Source: WVYX01 sp039592335 (GTDB taxonomy: Bacteria > Gemmatimonadota > Gemmatimonadetes > Gemmatimonadales > GWC2-71-9). Taken from it: DNA of 64,000 nt. Location of the stretch: the NCBI GenBank assembly GCA_039592335.1, contig JBDHBX010000001.1, positions 62,001 through 126,000 on the forward strand. Direction: 5' to 3'. Below are positions 16,390 through 24,351 of the stretch, piece by piece. The notes beneath the pieces are model-generated. The model had not been told where the DNA came from, ran no database searches, and worked only from the letters and a program-made list of their open reading frames with translations. Each line of letters opens with the position of its first letter. Positions within the stretch are counted from its first letter, which is position 1. The translations under genes and the position numbers were made by a program.

Positions 16390-18020
16390 CGCCCACCCAC
16401 CATCGTGCGCCGCACGCGCACGTCCTTGATGGCCTGGGGTGGGATGCGGAACAGATCGTCCGACAGCAGCACCAGGTCGGCCACGTATCCGGGGGCGAGC
16501 CGCCCCTTCCACCGCTCTTCGAACGCCGCCCACGCCGCGTTCACCGTGTACGCCTCGAGCGCCTCCTGCACCGTGACGCGCTCATCGGGATACCACCCGT
16601 CCGCGGGCTCACCGTCGAGCGTCTGTCGGGTCACGGCGGCATAGATCCCCAGCAACGGCTCGGCGGGATACCACGCCGCATTGGTGCCGGGCCAGTCGGA
16701 CCCGAACACCAGGAGCGCGCCGGCATCCTTCAGCGAGCGAAAGGCATAGGCCCCCGTGGCCCGATCGCCGATCCGATCCTCCATCCACCGCATGTCGTCG
16801 ATGGCGTGATACGGCTGGACTTCGGCGATGATGCCCAGTTCCCCGAGCCGCACGAAGTCATCGGGCTCCACCACCTGCGCGTGGATCATGCGGAAGCGGC
16901 GGTCCTTGGGGCCGTTGATGCGGATCGCGCGTTCGTACATGTCGAGCAGGGTGTCGACGGCCAAATCGCCGATGGCGTGGATGTGGGGGGTGAGCCCGGC
17001 GGCGTCGGCGGAAACAATGAGCCGCTCCATGTTGCCCGGCGGCGACATCATGGTGCGCCAGCGGCCGCGCGTCTCGGGCATGTGACGGTACGGCTCGCGG
17101 AACATGGCCGAGGAGTTTCCCATGATGCCGTCCACGAATCCCTTGAGCCCACAGACCGAGAGCATCTCGTCCCCGAAGCCGGTGCGCACGCCCACGGCCG
17201 CCAGATCCTCCCAGTGATCCAGCGTCGGCCGCGCGCACACCCGTACCGAGAGAGCGTTGCGGGCCTGGAGGTACTGGAAGATCCGCATCGTCCCCGCGCG
17301 GGTGATGTCGTGAATCGTGGTCACGCCGTGGAACTTGAGATCCGCCAGGGCGAGGCGTGCCTCGGCGAGCAGTTGCTGCTGTGACGGCTCGGGCCTCGCC
17401 GCTCGCACCTGCTGGGCTTCCTCCGCCGTCAGATGTCCCGTGTGGCCGGCCGGGTCGATCCCGGCGGCCCGCAGCGCGGCGTTGTTGGCGAGGTACTGCG
17501 AGCGATCCCACTTGTTCAGCAGCGCCGGGCGCTCGCCCGTGAGGGAATCGAGCAGCGCCCGCCGCGGCATCCAGGCGCTCTCCAGATCGTACGCGCCCCA
17601 ATCGCCACCCACCATCCACGATCCGGGCGGGAGCCGGTGGTGGGCCTCGGTCACCCGCTGCCGCAGGCCGTCGTCGTCCGACACGTCCAGCAGGTTGACG
17701 CCGAGCAGCAACGCCCCGGCGTACTGAAAGTGCGTGTGGGTGTCGATGAACCCGGGGCTGATGAACCCGCCCTCCATGTCTTCCACTCGCGCCGCTGGGC
17801 CCGCAGCCTCCAGGACCTCGTCGCGGGAGCCCACGGCGACGACCCGCCCGGCGTGGACGGCAACGGCTTCCGCCCAGGGACGCGCCGAGTCGCCTGTCCA
17901 GATCCTGGCGTTCACCAACACCTGCGCCGTGCCGTCCGGCTGCTGCGCCCCGAGGGGCACCCAACCGAATGCCAGCGCGATTAGGCCTACCGTGCAGCCT
18001 CGCATCGCTTGGGTCGGCAT
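16356..18020 (-). CDS. Exported YtcJ-type amidohydrolase
   Basis: A metal-dependent hydrolase of 554 residues from the amidohydrolase 3 group. A signal peptide (MRGCTVGLIALAFGWVPLG, ending near GAQ) precedes the enzyme. The HxH metal ligands are H95 and H97 (FIDTHTHF); later motifs are HAIGDLAVD and VFGSDWPG, as in YtcJ proteins. Substrates of this family are mostly unknown amides or N-formylated compounds. The ATG at 18020 shares a base with the preceding stop (TGATG); the ATG at 18005 would give a tighter signal peptide. Lying next to peptidase and aminotransferase genes, it may take part in amino-compound breakdown, which is inference. Confidence 0.85.
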   Translation of the reverse strand: MPTQAMRGCTVGLIALAFGWVPLGAQQPDGTAQVLVNARIWTGDSARPWAEAVAVHAGRVVAVGSRDEVLEAAGPAARVEDMEGGFISPGFIDTHTHFQYAGALLLGVNLLDVSDDDGLRQRVTEAHHRLPPGSWMVGGDWGAYDLESAWMPRRALLDSLTGERPALLNKWDRSQYLANNAALRAAGIDPAGHTGHLTAEEAQQVRAARPEPSQQQLLAEARLALADLKFHGVTTIHDITRAGTMRIFQYLQARNALSVRVCARPTLDHWEDLAAVGVRTGFGDEMLSVCGLKGFVDGIMGNSSAMFREPYRHMPETRGRWRTMMSPPGNMERLIVSADAAGLTPHIHAIGDLAVDTLLDMYERAIRINGPKDRRFRMIHAQVVEPDDFVRLGELGIIAEVQPYHAIDDMRWMEDRIGDRATGAYAFRSLKDAGALLVFGSDWPGTNAAWYPAEPLLGIYAAVTRQTLDGEPADGWYPDERVTVQEALEAYTVNAAWAAFEERWKGRLAPGYVADLVLLSDDLFRIPPQAIKDVRVRRTMVGGRWVHREEPLSP

Positions 18021-18544
18021 CACCTCGTTCCTTCGCTCTCCGGAAACGGCGGCACATCGAGGAGCCAGAACCCGCCGAGCTCACCCTGCTCGTCGAACTC
18101 CACCAAGAGGTTCTCGGCCAGCGCCACCCACTCATGACCGCGGGCGTTGCCCACACGGAGATGCAGCACCGACTCGTCCGGGCTGCGCTGCACGAGGAGG
18201 GGGAGATCCACCTCCACGACGGCAATACCCGGCTGGGACGGGCGGGACGGCACGATGAGCCTTCCCTGCTCCCCCGGCTCGGGCGGCGTGAGCCCCTTCA
18301 CCGTCTCGGTGGGCGGCCACACCACGATCTCGACCGCCCGCAACACGCCGCCTTCAAAGTCCAGCGTGACCACCGCGCCCTTCGCGTCCTCCAGCTCGAT
18401 GGAGCCGGTCAGCCCGCGGCTCGGCTCCACCCCCGCGAGCACACCCGAGAGAATCTCCGTCTCCGCGTCCCACTGGAACTCGACGCGCGGCAAGTCGCCG
18501 TCGATCGGCTCGATCTTCGCTCCGTAGCCCCGTACGCCCCTCAC
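18020..18544 (-). CDS. Protein with two DUF2283-like units
   Basis: A soluble protein of 174 residues with no signal peptide. It appears to contain two related units: one from VEFQWDAETEILSGVLAG to TLDFEGGVLRAVEI, and one from VDLPLLVQRSPDESVLHL to LLVEFDEQGELGGFWLLDV. Each ends in a D-x-x-G-x-[LI]-x-x-[IFV] strand, as in DUF2283 proteins, which are usually single. The GTG at 18544 overlaps the aminotransferase stop as GTGA. No function is known for the family. A longer frame upstream of the GTG lies inside the aminotransferase and is not real. Confidence 0.6.
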   Translation of the reverse strand: MRGVRGYGAKIEPIDGDLPRVEFQWDAETEILSGVLAGVEPSRGLTGSIELEDAKGAVVTLDFEGGVLRAVEIVVWPPTETVKGLTPPEPGEQGRLIVPSRPSQPGIAVVEVDLPLLVQRSPDESVLHLRVGNARGHEWVALAENLLVEFDEQGELGGFWLLDVPPFPESEGTR

Positions 18545-19752
18545 GTCGCCTCCTTGGTCTCCACGGACCGCACAAAGTCCGTGATCCGGTTCAGTGCCTG
18601 GCGCAATGTCTTTTCTGAGGCAGCAAAGGAGAGCCGCACCCACCGCCCGTCCCCGAACGCTTCGCCCGGCACCAGCGCGACCCCCTGCTCCGCCAGGAGA
18701 CGCTCGCAGAACGCCGCGGCGCTCGCGAGCTTCCCATCGAAGAACCCGTCGACTCTGAAGAAGAAGTAGAACGCCCCGAGGGGGTCCACGAACTCCACCC
18801 CGGGAAGCTCTCTTCGAAAGTGCGCCACCACCAGGTCGCGACGCTGCCGGAAGGTCTCCACCATTCGGTGTACGTCCTCCTCGACCCGCTCGTCTGCCAG
18901 CGCCGCGGCCGCCGCCCACTGCGCCGGTTGCGACGCCCCACTGGTCACGTGGGTCTGCATCGCGGCCATCGCCTGGGCCACGAGCGGCGGCGCCACTGCG
19001 ATGCCGACCCGCCACCCCGTCATGGCATAGGCTTTCCCCACGCCGGTCACCACCACCACACGCTCGAGCAGCTCGTCCGGGAGGTCGTACACCGACGGTG
19101 CTGGCCCCGAGCCGAAGTGGATGCGGCGATACATCTCGTCGGCAATCACCCAGAGCCGGCGCTCCCTGGCCCACTCGAGCAGCGCCTTGAGCTCCGCCCG
19201 CGTGTAGACCGCGCCCGTGGGATTGACGGGCGTGCAGAGGATCAGCCCCGCCGCCCGCGCGTCCGCCGCATTCTCCAGCTCACCCACGCCCACCTTGAGA
19301 CTCCACTCCGCATCGCCCGGCACCAGCACGGGCTGCGCGCGCGCCAGGTGCACCAGCTGCGGATAGGAGACCCACGCGGGCGCCGGGATCAGCACCGTGT
19401 CGCCGCCCTCGAACAGGCTGAAGCACGCGTTGAACAGCGACTGCCGGGCGCCGGTGGACACCACAACGTGGTCGGCGTTGATCGGCCGGCCGCCGGAAAG
19501 CAGCGACAGATGGTGGGCGGCCGCCGCGCGCAGTTCCAGAATCCCGGCGTTGGGCGGGTAGTGCGTCTTGCCCTGCTGGATCGCCTTGATGCCCGCCTCG
19601 GCGGGAATGCGCGGCGTATCGAAGTCGGGCTCGCCCACCGAGAGGTCGACAATGTCCTCACCGGCGGCGCGGCGGCGCTGCGCCTGCTCCTTGATCGCGA
19701 CGGTCTTGGACGCCTCGAGGTTCGCCAGGTTGCGAGAGCGCTTGAACGCCAT
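18541..19752 (-). CDS. Class I/II aminotransferase (aspartate aminotransferase-like)
   Basis: A PLP enzyme of 403 residues, fold type I. The PLP-contact residues are in place: N177 (PVNPTG), D205 (VIADEMY), Y208, K240 as the Schiff-base lysine (GVGKAYAMTGWRVG) and R248. The residue two before the lysine is glycine where most subfamily members carry serine (SK pair), a small change near the phosphate site. Length and motifs fit the AspB/AspC-like class with broad amino-acid range. The ATG at 19752 shares one base with the P1 peptidase stop (TGATG). It is part of the minus-strand array. Confidence 0.9.
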   Translation of the reverse strand: MAFKRSRNLANLEASKTVAIKEQAQRRRAAGEDIVDLSVGEPDFDTPRIPAEAGIKAIQQGKTHYPPNAGILELRAAAAHHLSLLSGGRPINADHVVVSTGARQSLFNACFSLFEGGDTVLIPAPAWVSYPQLVHLARAQPVLVPGDAEWSLKVGVGELENAADARAAGLILCTPVNPTGAVYTRAELKALLEWARERRLWVIADEMYRRIHFGSGPAPSVYDLPDELLERVVVVTGVGKAYAMTGWRVGIAVAPPLVAQAMAAMQTHVTSGASQPAQWAAAAALADERVEEDVHRMVETFRQRRDLVVAHFRRELPGVEFVDPLGAFYFFFRVDGFFDGKLASAAAFCERLLAEQGVALVPGEAFGDGRWVRLSFAASEKTLRQALNRITDFVRSVETKEAT

Positions 19753-20897
19753 CAGCGCACGACTCCGTAGCGCCGCAGGATCTCCACCGTCGCTTCCAGG
19801 GGGAGCGCCTCAGCCGTCCCGCGATGTCCCACCACAGTCGTGGCGAGGAACAGCGAGTTGTAGATCGCTTCCTCGGTCGCCTCTGCCACCGCCTGGAACA
19901 GCGGGCTCACGTCGCTGTTGGCGACCACTCCCACTGTCCCGAGCTCCGCGACGGTCACGGTACTGAATGCGATCACGTAATCCCCCGACCCGTTGGTCAT
20001 CGTGGCGCCGGTGCGCGCCAGGCCGGACAGCGCGCGCCGCCCCAGCCGCTCGAGGTTGCGGTGATCCAGCGGCGCATCGGTGGCGACCACGATCATGATG
20101 GAGCCGTCCGCGGCACCGTCCGCGCCGGCGCCTGGCCCTTCCATCTCCCGCCGCAGGTAGTAGCGTCCCAGCTCCTTGCCCACCGGGGCGCCGGCCACCG
20201 TGAACACGCCGCTGCCCACGTTCATCTGCACCAACACGCCGACGGACCACCCACCAAGGCTCGACGGGAGCCGACGGCTCGCCGTCCCGATCCCGCCCTT
20301 CCATCCATACGCCCTGGTCCCGCGACCGGCCCCAACGCTTCCCTGGTCCACGGGCCCGGTGGCAGCCGTCTCGATTGCACGCAGGACATGGTCCTCGGTG
20401 ACGGGGCGCAGCCGGATGTGATTCAGCGTGCCGTCGTTCGTCTCACCCACCACCGCGTTGGCCGAGCGGACCTCCTCGTTACCGGGCAGGGCCAGCAGAT
20501 AGGTCAGCACAGCGTCCGCCGCGCGCGGCACACACAGCGTGCAGGTGAGCACGACCGGGCTCTCGAGCTCGCCCAGCTCCTGCACCTGGGTGAACCCCGC
20601 CAGCTTGCCGTAGCCGTTCCCCACTACCACGGCGGCGGGCACCTTCTCCCGAAACACGTTGCCGCCGTGCGGCAGGACCGCCGTCACGCCGGTATTGATG
20701 GAGTCCCCGCCGGTCACTGTCACCTGCCCGACGCGCACCCCCTCCACGTCGGTGACGGCGTTGAGGGGACCGGGTGGCAGCACACCGACGACGACCCCCA
20801 ACTCCCGCGCCGACTGCCGCTCCTGCGCATCCAGCGACGCGGCAGGGGCAATGACGACGGCACCCGTCAGCAGCAGCGTCAGTCGAATGGCTACCAT
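19752..20897 (-). CDS. P1/DmpA-family peptidase (S58), exported
   Basis: The protein has 381 residues. After a signal peptide (VAIRLTLLLTGAVVIAPAAS) comes the DmpA/P1 aminopeptidase fold. DmpA enzymes cut themselves before a serine that then becomes the nucleophile; here that site is G265-S266 in DGSIMIVVATDAPL. The preceding VGAGRGTRAYGWKGGIGTASR and NDGTLNH segments are also typical. The ATG at 20897 is preceded by GGAGGTG. Substrates are N-terminal D- or beta-amino acids or short peptides in known members. It follows the selenoprotein gene by 55 bp. Confidence 0.88.
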   Translation of the reverse strand: MVAIRLTLLLTGAVVIAPAASLDAQERQSARELGVVVGVLPPGPLNAVTDVEGVRVGQVTVTGGDSINTGVTAVLPHGGNVFREKVPAAVVVGNGYGKLAGFTQVQELGELESPVVLTCTLCVPRAADAVLTYLLALPGNEEVRSANAVVGETNDGTLNHIRLRPVTEDHVLRAIETAATGPVDQGSVGAGRGTRAYGWKGGIGTASRRLPSSLGGWSVGVLVQMNVGSGVFTVAGAPVGKELGRYYLRREMEGPGAGADGAADGSIMIVVATDAPLDHRNLERLGRRALSGLARTGATMTNGSGDYVIAFSTVTVAELGTVGVVANSDVSPLFQAVAEATEEAIYNSLFLATTVVGHRGTAEALPLEATVEILRRYGVVR

Positions 20898-20952
20898 TCC
20901 ACACCTCCCTACGCCAAGCTTCGGTCCCCTGCTCACGCTGTCAACGCGGCGC

Positions 20953-21753
20953 TCACCCGTCCTCATAGACTTCCCGCTTCCAGCGGTACGGTAGCTCCAC
21001 CATGCCACCCGATTCGGTGATCTCCTCGAGCGCCGCCAACGACGCCCGCAGGACGGTGCGCTGCTGCGCCGCATGGCCCGGCTCGCCGAACACCTGGCCC
21101 AGGCGGAACGTGATCAGCACATTGCGCGGCGCCGGCAGCGCCTCGATCATGTTGCGCACCACGCTCACCGTCACGGTCGGGATGCCGCGGGCCTCCACCG
21201 CGCGGGCGACCAGTCCCACGGACTGATGGCAGGTCACTCACCCCGGCGTGGCCAACACGAGGTCCACCTGGTCCCGCTCGAAGATCCCCGCGACCTCGTC
21301 GGCCACTTCGCGCACCAGGCGCGTGCGCTGCTCCCCGTAGAGATGGCCCATCATGCCGACGTGGCGCGGCGCCACCGCGCCCAGCTCGCCGACCTGCACC
21401 AGCTCGCGCAGCCGCTCGATGGGATACACGCAGTTGACGTCGCGGTCGGGAGCGCGGTGGTCGTAGTAGTCGTGCGTGATGGTGAGGGCCGCGACGTCGA
21501 CATCCCCGGGAATCACGCGGTACGAGGCGTCCCCCTCCGGGTCGTCCATGTCGAACGCCGGCTGGTCCGCGAGATGCAGCCCGGCGGCCGTGACCATCCC
21601 GACCCGAGCCCTGGAGAGCGGTTGCCGTGGCGACGCCAACGGCGGCAGGGGGATCTCGGCGCTCCGTCCACTGGTGGCACGGGCATACAGCTCATTGATC
21701 CAGTGCACGCGCGTGTAGACGCCGGACTGGAATCGGTTCCACCAGCGGGCCAT
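20953..21753 (-). CDS. GrdB-like reductase protein with in-frame TGA, predicted selenoprotein
   Basis: Read through, the gene gives 266 residues with TGA (21240-21238) as codon 172. Before it: a family-typical DYYDHRAPDRDVNCVYPIERL and GHLYGE. After it, in the same frame: VTCHQSVGLVARAVEARGIP and FRLGQVFGEPG, which continue the family without a gap. The site reads PG-U-VTC-HQ, so selenocysteine takes the first position of a CxxC pair; short homologues of glycine/sarcosine/betaine reductase selenoprotein B carry cysteine there. The ATG at 21753 follows GGAG. A hairpin fit to be a bacterial SECIS lies at 21211-21225. Probably a redox protein. The alternative is a nonsense mutation. No sel genes are in the window. 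Confidence 0.85.
21211..21225 (-). promoter_or_regulatory. Candidate bacterial SECIS hairpin
   Basis: On the minus strand, CAGUCC pairs with GGACUG around a GUG loop, extended by a U-G and an A-U pair. It begins 12 bases after the UGA. Bacterial SECIS elements are short stem-loops just downstream of the UGA with a G in the apical loop, which this satisfies. Confidence 0.6.
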
Positions 21754-21826
21754 GACATCTCCGCGTATCGGTTCTCGACGTCGGCGCGATGGGCGGGGCG
21801 GCTCGCTGGCCGCAGAGGGCACTCGC

Positions 21827-21855
21827 TTGCCCCGCGCTCCAGCGCAAACTACCAT
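21827..21855 (+). promoter_or_regulatory. Promoter candidate for the DEAD/DbpA-like gene
   Basis: TTGCCC (21827-21832), 17-bp spacer, TACCAT (21850-21855). The expected start point is near 21862, about 24 bases before the GTG at 21886. It overlaps a divergent candidate on the other strand. Confidence 0.4.
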
Positions 21856-21873
21856 CCTGTGTCTCTTTGACAA
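21846..21873 (-). promoter_or_regulatory. Promoter candidate for the selenoprotein array
   Basis: On the minus strand, TTGTCA (21873-21868), 16-bp spacer, TAGTTT (21851-21846). The start would be near 21839, leaving a leader of about 85 bases before the ATG at 21753. Its -10 box shares two bases with the -10 box of the divergent candidate. Confidence 0.4.
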
Positions 21874-21885
21874 TCGAGGGATCCC

Positions 21886-23211
21886 GTGTCCTGGACCTTT
21901 GCGCCGACGTTCGACGCCGGCCCACGCGCCGCCCTGGGCGGCGGGAAGAATCTGGTCTACGTGTGCCCGCCCGCTGGGTGGGCCGTCGTCCCGTTATTGC
22001 AGCGGCTCGAAGAGACACCGGAGCCCGGTCTCGCCACCCTGCTCCTCGCGACCGATCCGTCCGAGGTGGTGGAGCTCGCCTCGCTGGCTGCCACCGTCGA
22101 GACGCTTACACCCGTCCATGCCGTTTCCGGACTGGCCCGGGCCGGCCGCCTCCTGAAGTCGGGAGCGACGCGCACCCTCGTCGCCACACCGGCGGACGCC
22201 CTCCAACTCCTCGCCCGCGCGCTGCTCAAGCTGGAGGGGTTACGACGGGTCGCCGTGCTGTGGCCGGAGACGCAGTTCGCCCTGGGCGCCGGGGAGGCAA
22301 TCGACACCGTACTTGCCGAGTGCGGCGGGGCGCAACGCGTCGTGGTCACCGCGGACGAGGCCCCCCTCACCGACTTCCTCGAGCGCCATGCGCGGCGCGC
22401 GCCGGTCGTGCCGGGCGGGCGGCTCCCCGAGCAGCCGGGCGGGCGGGTGCGCTACGCCCTGGTGGACCCGCAGCGCCTCGCCTGGGCGGTACGCGGCGCG
22501 CTCGACACGCTCAACCCGGCCTCGGCGCTGATTTGGGATCCGACGCCGGCGGCCGCGCACCGTTGGGCCGAGCACGCCGGCGATCCGACCGTGCGGGTCG
22601 CCTCCGATCCGGGGGACGAGCCCGTGGAGTGGGCGGTCGCGGTGGAGCTTCCCAGCGCGGAGGCGCTCGCCGCCCTGCACGGGGTGGCCCGGGGCGTCCT
22701 GATCCTCGCGCGGGCGTCACAGCTCCCCTACCTGGAGCGGCTCGCCGGCTCGCTCGACGTGCTGCGGCTCCCATCGGAGGCCGACCGCGCCCGGGACCGT
22801 GCCGGCGCGCTGCGGGCCGAGCTGCGAAACCGCATCGAGGGAGGGCGGCTCCTGGACGGCCTCGCCGCGCTGGCACCCCTGTTCGACGAGTACGATCCGG
22901 CGCTGGTGGCGGCCGCCGCGCTGCAGACCCCCGAGGCTGCGGCACCTACCCGCGAGGCGCCCAGCGAGATTCCGACGTGGGCCCACATTCACGTGAGCGC
23001 AGGCCGGCGCGACCGGCTGCGCACGGGTGACGTGGTGGGTGCGTTGCTCAATGCCGTAGGAATCCCCAAGGACACCATCGGACGCGTGGACGTGCGCGAG
23101 AGTTTCTCGGTGGTCGAGGTGCGGGCCGAGGTGGCGCAGCGGGTGTTGAAGGGGCTGGACGGTGTGACGCTGCGCGGCCGCACCGTGACGGCGAAAGTAG
23201 ACAAGAGGTAA
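21886..23211 (+). CDS. Degenerate DEAD-box-like protein with DbpA RNA-binding domain
   Basis: The protein has 441 residues. The last 75 (IHVSAGRRDRLRTGDVVGAL onward, to TVTAKVDKR) are a clear DbpA-type RNA-binding domain, which in DbpA helicases recognises 23S rRNA hairpin 92. The first 350 residues keep an alternating RecA-like pattern but not the motifs: VYVCPPAGWAVVPL stands where the P-loop should be, without GKT, and VAVLWPETQF where DEAD should be. ATP hydrolysis is therefore unlikely. The GTG at 21886 follows GAGGG. It may be an RNA-binding chaperone or ribosome-assembly factor derived from a helicase. Confidence 0.75.
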   Translation: MSWTFAPTFDAGPRAALGGGKNLVYVCPPAGWAVVPLLQRLEETPEPGLATLLLATDPSEVVELASLAATVETLTPVHAVSGLARAGRLLKSGATRTLVATPADALQLLARALLKLEGLRRVAVLWPETQFALGAGEAIDTVLAECGGAQRVVVTADEAPLTDFLERHARRAPVVPGGRLPEQPGGRVRYALVDPQRLAWAVRGALDTLNPASALIWDPTPAAAHRWAEHAGDPTVRVASDPGDEPVEWAVAVELPSAEALAALHGVARGVLILARASQLPYLERLAGSLDVLRLPSEADRARDRAGALRAELRNRIEGGRLLDGLAALAPLFDEYDPALVAAAALQTPEAAAPTREAPSEIPTWAHIHVSAGRRDRLRTGDVVGALLNAVGIPKDTIGRVDVRESFSVVEVRAEVAQRVLKGLDGVTLRGRTVTAKVDKR

Positions 23212-23231
23212 AGAGAACCGGGCAACACAAC

Positions 23232-23263
23232 CGGGCCGGGCGCCTCCTCGGCGACCCGGCCCG
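23232..23263. terminator. Bidirectional terminator between the DbpA-like gene and HU
   Basis: Arms CGGGCCGGG (23232-23240) and CCCGGCCCG (23255-23263) pair perfectly. Inside them CGCC pairs with GGCG around TCCTC, with one unpaired A. The stem is 13 bp. It lies between two convergent stops. Neither side has a long T-run. Confidence 0.75.
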
Positions 23264-23287
23264 CGTCACTCCTCACTCGGTAGGGCG

Positions 23288-23572
23288 CTACTTGTTGACC
23301 GCGTCCTTGAGTCCCTGTCCCGCCTTGAAGGCCGGAACCGTCGCGGCTGCGATCTGGATAGTGCCGCCGGTGCGCGGATCGCGCCCCGCACGAGCCGCCC
23401 GCTTCCGCGCCACGAACGAGCCGAAGCCGGTAATCTGCACCTTGCTTCCGGAACGCAGCTCCTTCGCGATGAGGCCGTCTTCGCCAAACAGGGCCTCTAC
23501 GGCACGCCCCGCGTCCGCCTTCGACAGTCCGGTCCCCGACGAGAGGGCTTCGATCAGCTCGGTCTTGTTCAC
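23288..23572 (-). CDS. HU/IHF-family DNA-binding protein
   Basis: A histone-like protein of 94 residues that bends DNA and compacts the nucleoid. All landmarks are present: NKTELIEAL at the start, the GFGSF turn (ITGFGSFVARKRAAR) leading into the beta arm with GRDPRTGGTIQI, and VPAFKAGQGLKDAV at the end. The GTG at 23572 is preceded by GGAGGATAGG. It is a single-gene unit, divergent from tdk, with a 15-base palindrome at 23675-23689 between them and a strong hairpin after its stop. Confidence 0.95.
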   Translation of the reverse strand: MNKTELIEALSSGTGLSKADAGRAVEALFGEDGLIAKELRSGSKVQITGFGSFVARKRAARAGRDPRTGGTIQIAAATVPAFKAGQGLKDAVNK

Positions 23573-23674
23573 CCCTATCCTCCCTGTGGATAGAATTGAA
23601 GGTAGGTACGAGTGGCGCGACGGGCCGATCCGTCCGCCGCCATTGCTCCTAAGTAAGACCGGTCGGCGGATGTT

Positions 23675-23689
23675 GGCAAGCGGCTTGCC
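23675..23689. promoter_or_regulatory. Operator-like palindrome between HU and tdk
   Basis: GGCAAGC and GCTTGCC are perfect 7-bp arms around a single G. It sits 52 bp before tdk and 103 bp before HU, where it could serve either promoter. The regulator is unknown. Confidence 0.4.
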
Positions 23690-23740
23690 TCCCGGCGTCC
23701 GGCGGGATAGGCTCTCGACCACCCTCCGAAAGGGCGGCTC

Positions 23741-24346
23741 ATGCTGCACAGCGTACGGCCGGGATGGATCGAAGTCATTACCGGCGTGATGTTTAGCGGC
23801 AAGAGCGAGGAACTCATCCGGCGCGTGCGCCGCGCTGTGATCGCCCGGAAGCGGGTCCAGGTCTTCAAATCCCACCTCGACGATCGGTACGGCGGCATCT
23901 ACTCTGTGACCACCCACGACGGCATCTCGGTCGAGGCCCAGCCAGTGGACTCTTCAGCCGAGATCGTCCGGCTGATCCGCCCCGAATCGGAAGTCATCGG
24001 CATCGACGAGGCCCAGTTCCTCGACCCCGACATCGCAGACGTGTGCACCGACCTCGCCGGGCGGGGCGCGCGCGTCATTGTGGCCGGAACCGACTCCGAC
24101 TTCCGGGGTGAGCCGTTCGGCCCGATGCCGCGACTGCTCTGCATCGCGGAGGTGGTGGACAAGCTCCACGCCATCTGCGTGAAGTGCGGCAATCCTGCGT
24201 GCCGCAACCAGCGACTCATCGACGGCCGTCCGGCGCGGTACGACTCACCCACCATCATGGTAGGCGGCGGCGAGGGTTACGAAGCGCGGTGCCGGCACTG
24301 CCATGAGGTGCCGCGCGTGGACGAGGATCAAACGGCGCTGCTGTAG
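23741..24346 (+). CDS. tdk: Thymidine kinase
   Basis: A type II thymidine kinase of 201 residues that phosphorylates thymidine in the salvage pathway. The P-loop is GVMFSGKS at 15-22, IGIDEAQF carries the Walker B aspartate and catalytic glutamate, and the lasso region FRGEPFGPMPRLL is intact. The structural zinc is held by CVKCG and CRHC. The ATG at 23741 starts the conserved region directly. Six bases separate it from coaE, so both are probably on one transcript. Confidence 0.95.
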   Translation: MLHSVRPGWIEVITGVMFSGKSEELIRRVRRAVIARKRVQVFKSHLDDRYGGIYSVTTHDGISVEAQPVDSSAEIVRLIRPESEVIGIDEAQFLDPDIADVCTDLAGRGARVIVAGTDSDFRGEPFGPMPRLLCIAEVVDKLHAICVKCGNPACRNQRLIDGRPARYDSPTIMVGGGEGYEARCRHCHEVPRVDEDQTALL

Positions 24347-24351
24347 CAGCC

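Noticed and set aside
18020..19174. Long minus-strand frame (384 codons) containing the DUF2283-like gene
   Set aside because: The first 210 codons lie inside the aminotransferase in another frame; the real start is GTG at 18544.
20953..21753. Reading the TGA as a plain nonsense mutation (pseudogene)
   Set aside because: Family conservation continues in frame after the TGA, the position equals a conserved cysteine, and a SECIS-like hairpin follows. Kept as the alternative explanation.
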